From NCBI GenBank assembly GCA_902598825.1, contig CACKDD010000003.1:38191-102190 (forward strand): a stretch of DNA of 64,000 bases. The letters are read 5' to 3'. The position numbers were made by a program, and so were the translations under genes. The stretch is from an uncultured Pelagibacteraceae bacterium (lineage in GTDB: Bacteria; Pseudomonadota; Alphaproteobacteria; Pelagibacterales; Pelagibacteraceae). Numbering within the stretch: the stretch's first letter is position 1; every line of letters begins with the position of its first letter. The notes under the pieces were generated by a model. The model worked only from the letters and a program-made list of their open reading frames with translations. It was not told where the DNA came from and did not search any database. Shown piece by piece: positions 61,163 to 64,000 of the stretch.

Positions 61163-61717
61163 CTTACAAAATAAAATTTTAGATATTCCATATTCTTTTT
61201 TAACCAAAATTCTCAATTTTTTTGTAAACTGATCTTGTTCTTTTTTATGCCTATGTATTATAATAATCCCATCATTACTTAGAATTTTATCTTTAGAAAT
61301 TTGATCAATGATGATTGGTAATTTTTTTTCTTTGTATGGAGGATCTAAAAAAATAATATCACATTTATTTATTATTTTTTTAAAATCGATTTTATTTAAT
61401 AAATTTTCATCTATAACCCGGTAATTTCGTTCTGTTTTAAGATTTGATAAATTTTTCTTTAATATTGGCAAAACACCACCATAGTTCTCTACAAAAGTCA
61501 CATGATTTGCTCCTCTAGATAAACACTCTAAACCAAAAGAACCAACACCAGAAAATAAGTCTAAAATTATTGAGTTCTCAATATTTATTGAAAATTTATT
61601 TGAATGCTTTAATACGTTAAAAATTGACTCTTTAGTCAAATCTTTCAAAGGTCTAGTTTTCTTATCTTGTGGGTCTAAAATTTTTTTACCCTTAAAATTT
61701 CCACCTATAATCCTCAT
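61154..61717 (-). CDS. rsmD: 16S rRNA (guanine966-N2)-methyltransferase RsmD
   Basis: The 187-residue SAM enzyme begins M-R-I-I-G-G-N-F-K-G-K-K, then T-R-P-L-K-D-L-T-K-E-S near 21-31, SAM motif D-L-F-S-G-V-G-S-F-G at 53-62 and the catalytic D-P-P-Y at 125-128. It methylates G966 of 16S rRNA during assembly. It overlaps the purD stop region by four bases (ATGA) and so is probably co-transcribed after purD. Confidence 0.92.
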   Translation of the reverse strand: MRIIGGNFKGKKILDPQDKKTRPLKDLTKESIFNVLKHSNKFSINIENSIILDLFSGVGSFGLECLSRGANHVTFVENYGGVLPILKKNLSNLKTERNYRVIDENLLNKIDFKKIINKCDIIFLDPPYKEKKLPIIIDQISKDKILSNDGIIIIHRHKKEQDQFTKKLRILVKKEYGISKILFCKLE

Positions 61718-62979
61718 TCATCAATAACTTTGTATCCAATATCTTTTCTATAAAATCCACCTGGCCAATTTAGATTGTTTATTAGTCTGTAAATATTATT
61801 TCTAGCATCTGAAAAATTATCAGATTGTGAGACAAAATTAAGCACTCTACCTCCATTCGATAAAACTGAATTATTCTTTAATACAGTACCTGCATGAAAT
61901 AGAAAATCATTTGGCTGAAGATCTATAAAATCAATCTTTTTTATTTCAATGTTTTTTTTGTAGGTATCTGGATAACCTTTTGAACACATAACAATACATA
62001 AGCTTTTTTTATTATTCCATTTTATTTCAATTTTACTTAATTCATTATCACAACATGAATTAAAAATATCAAATAAGTCAGTATCTAGTTTCGGAAGTAA
62101 AGTTTGACACTCTGGATCTCCCATTCGAACATTATATTCAATTAAAAAAGGCTCATTATTTACTATCATTAGTCCAGCATATAAAAAACCTTTATAGACC
62201 GTTCCAAGATCTTTAATTGCTTTTAAAGTTGGATTTATAATTTTAGCTAAAATTTTTTTTTCTAACTCTTTATTAATCAATCTTGATGGGGAATATGCCC
62301 CCATGCCACCAGTATTTTTTCCCTTGTCTCCTTCCATAACTCTCTTGTGATCTTGAGCTGTTCCGAAATTTTGATAGGTGTAACCATCAGTTATAATAAA
62401 AAAACTCATTTCTTCACCTTTTAAAAATTCTTCAATAAGAACATTTTTTGCTACACCAAATTTACCATTAAATATTTCTTTAATTGCTTCGTATGATTGT
62501 TCTTTATTTTCACATATGTAAACTCCTTTACCAGAAGCTAAATTATCTGCTTTTATCACAATAGGGAATTTTGATTTGTCTAAAAATTTATTTGAGTCAG
62601 TTTGACTTTTAAACACTCCAAAATTAGCAGTAGGTATATTATATTTTTTACAGATGTTTTTCGTAAAAATTTTAGAACCTTCTAGTTGTGAAGCTATTTT
62701 ATTAGGACCAAAAACTTTTATCTTAAATTTCTCCAAATAGTCTGTTATACCATCTACCAATGGTTGCTCTGGTCCAACAATAACAAGATTTATCTCTTTC
62801 TCTAAAATAAAATCTTTTAATTTCTGAAAATTTTTTAATTCTAAATCAATATTTTCAGCAATCAATGAAGTCCCTGCATTTCCAGGAAAACAATATATTT
62901 TATCAACTTTTTTTGATTTATTTAAAGCATGACAAATTGCGTGTTCTCTTCCACCACTTCCTATAATCCCAACTTTCAT
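61714..62979 (-). CDS. purD: Phosphoribosylamine-glycine ligase (GAR synthetase)
   Basis: A 421-residue ATP-grasp enzyme. G-S-G-G-R-E-H-A near 7-14 begins the PurD N-terminus, V-V-G-P-E-Q-P-L near 67 is the N-domain loop, the ATP-grasp core has A-S-G-K-G-V near 149 and N-V-R-M-G-D-P-E-C-Q near 283-292. It joins glycine to phosphoribosylamine in purine synthesis. Divergent from the DUF2093 gene by 21 bases. Confidence 0.96.
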   Translation of the reverse strand: MKVGIIGSGGREHAICHALNKSKKVDKIYCFPGNAGTSLIAENIDLELKNFQKLKDFILEKEINLVIVGPEQPLVDGITDYLEKFKIKVFGPNKIASQLEGSKIFTKNICKKYNIPTANFGVFKSQTDSNKFLDKSKFPIVIKADNLASGKGVYICENKEQSYEAIKEIFNGKFGVAKNVLIEEFLKGEEMSFFIITDGYTYQNFGTAQDHKRVMEGDKGKNTGGMGAYSPSRLINKELEKKILAKIINPTLKAIKDLGTVYKGFLYAGLMIVNNEPFLIEYNVRMGDPECQTLLPKLDTDLFDIFNSCCDNELSKIEIKWNNKKSLCIVMCSKGYPDTYKKNIEIKKIDFIDLQPNDFLFHAGTVLKNNSVLSNGGRVLNFVSQSDNFSDARNNIYRLINNLNWPGGFYRKDIGYKVIDE

Positions 62980-63000
62980 GTATAAATATATAAACTATAA

Positions 63001-63198
63001 ATGACTAAAAAATTAGCAAAAATAAAATATTTACCTAATAATTTTAAAATTATAGAGCAAGGTGATCACGTGATATGTGCTGTCTCAAGTAAAAAGATAC
63101 GTCTTGAAAATTTAAATTATTGGAACGTAGATCTCCAGGAACCTTACTATTCATATGTTGAAGCATCAAAAAAAAAGGAGGAATTAGAAAAAAATTAA
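63001..63198 (+). CDS. DUF2093 family small protein
   Basis: The 65-residue protein resembles alphaproteobacterial DUF2093: A-K-I-K-Y-L near 6-11, then G-D-H-V-I-C-A-V-S near 22-30, L-x-Y-W-N-V-D-L-Q-E-P-Y near 38-49 and a short Lys/Glu tail. No function is known. It is tucked between purD and lpxL on opposite strands, ending two bases before the convergent acyltransferase gene. Confidence 0.82.
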   Translation: MTKKLAKIKYLPNNFKIIEQGDHVICAVSSKKIRLENLNYWNVDLQEPYYSYVEASKKKEELEKN

Positions 63199-63199
63199 T

Positions 63200-64000
63200 C
63201 TATTTCCATCTATTATGTGACCAAATCCAATAATTTGGGCTATCTAATATCATCTTTTCAAGTATCTTATTTAAGCTAACAGTAATATCATCTATAGAAC
63301 TATTATCTTTAAAGTATATTGGCTTCTGTACTTTCATTTTAAACTTTATTCCATCAAATCGTTCAATAAAAATTGGTACGACAGGTATGTTAAATTTTTT
63401 AACCAGCTGAGCAGGAATTGTGGTAGTAAAAGCTTTTTCATTAAAAAAATCTAACCTTGAACCTTGGGATACCCTTTGGTCAATCATAAGAGCTGTAGAG
63501 TAACCTTCCTTATTAAGCTTTAATAAATCCTTTAATCCCCCGATCCCTTTTTTTATTTGTTTTTTACAAATATGTTTTGTTCTTATATTTTCCATAATAA
63601 AATTTAAAAAAATATTATTTAATGGTCTATAAATTGTTGCAATTTTAATTCCAATTTTTTCTATTTGCATTGCCATTAATTCAAAATTACTAAAGTGTCC
63701 TGAAATAAAAATTGCTTTTATGTTCTTTTCTTTAAGATCATTAAGAATTTCTTTACCTTCAATAATTATATTATTTTTTAATTGATTATTTCTAAATTTT
63801 TTTATGAACATATATTCTGCAAATACTCGACCATAATTATTCCACATATTTGAAGTGATTTTATTCATTTCTTTTTGATTTAAATTTGGAAATGCTCTTT
63901 TGATATTAAGATGTATTATTTTTTTTGATCGAAAGAAAGGTCCAATAAATTGAAATATTTTACCCCCAATAAATGAAGAAATTTTTAAACCTAAAAGTCT
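63200..64000 (-). CDS. lpxL: Lipid A acyltransferase (LpxL/HtrB-like), 5' end outside the window
   Basis: The reading frame is open to the right edge, so the start lies beyond 64000; at least 266 residues are present. The catalytic motif H-x4-E is seen in S-G-H-F-S-N-F-E, followed by the Y-R-P-L-N-N segment, D-Q-R-V-S-Q-G and F-F-x5-T-T-I-P. These are LpxL/LpxM family signatures. The enzyme adds a secondary acyl chain to the lipid A precursor at the inner membrane. Together with the GT9 gene at 38.4 kb, it implies an LPS or lipid A-like outer leaflet. Confidence 0.88.
   Translation of the reverse strand, partial: RLLGLKISSFIGGKIFQFIGPFFRSKKIIHLNIKRAFPNLNQKEMNKITSNMWNNYGRVFAEYMFIKKFRNNQLKNNIIIEGKEILNDLKEKNIKAIFISGHFSNFELMAMQIEKIGIKIATIYRPLNNIFLNFIMENIRTKHICKKQIKKGIGGLKDLLKLNKEGYSTALMIDQRVSQGSRLDFFNEKAFTTTIPAQLVKKFNIPVVPIFIERFDGIKFKMKVQKPIYFKDNSSIDDITVSLNKILEKMILDSPNYWIWSHNRWK

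Overview
The window looks like chromosome from a SAR11-type marine alphaproteobacterium (Pelagibacterales). The evidence is very low GC with AAA/AAT-heavy codon use, proteins rich in Lys, Asn and Ile, spacers of a few bases or short overlaps, and alphaproteobacterial gene orders (hisC-tyrA beside metX-metW; chvI-chvG-ahcY-tsaE-amgK-murU; HAD-ribF-ileS-lspA-lipoprotein). I saw no tRNA, rRNA, transposase, integrase, prophage or CRISPR array. The species call is inference from style and synteny, not from a marker gene.

Layout. 1-4.7 kb: a minus-strand metX-metW-gloB unit behind a SAM-II riboswitch with a well-formed promoter, divergent from hisC-tyrA. 4-7.5 kb: NlpC/P60 protein, AmpG-like permease and TrkH (minus). 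7.6-11.2 kb: lysS-pyrD, then rpmB-queuosine-precursor transporter. 11.2-14.3 kb: a polyamine operon (ornithine decarboxylase, deoxyhypusine-synthase homologue, agmatinase family). 14.4-24 kb: regA, bioY, polA, the ChvI-ChvG two-component system, ahcY, tsaE, amgK and murU. 24-31 kb: gpmA, a VanZ-like protein, an SLT lipoprotein, an RND pump with an unusually short adaptor, sseA and msrA. 31-39.4 kb: transporters, alkA, purine salvage, hsp20, oligopeptidase B, a membrane J-protein and a GT9 glycosyltransferase. 39.4-50.6 kb: a DapA-like lyase, a CFA-synthase-like methyltransferase, a Lys-rich coiled-coil protein of unknown function, TldD/TldE, a flavoprotein, typA and a tiny basic ORF. 50.7-64 kb: a deacetylase/formyltransferase pair, groESL, the ribF-ileS-lspA-pgi run, rsmD-purD and the start of an lpxL-like gene.

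Themes. Methionine/SAM metabolism recurs (SAM-II riboswitch, metX/metW, ahcY, msrA). Peptidoglycan turnover and salvage recurs too (NlpC/P60, AmpG, SLT lipoprotein, AmgK-MurU). Heat shock is represented by groESL and hsp20, whose upstream regions share an identical 13-bp block containing a sigma-32-like -35 element. Regulation is sparse: one riboswitch, a few promoters, and hairpin terminators mostly between convergent genes.

The best candidates for something undescribed are the Lys-rich coiled-coil protein with its two-TM neighbour, the RND adaptor that appears to lack its helical hairpin, the deacetylase/formyltransferase pair, the spacer holding a 38-codon ORF and an orphan terminator, and the active-site variant deoxyhypusine-synthase homologue. 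I did not find a convincing wholly new multi-gene system.
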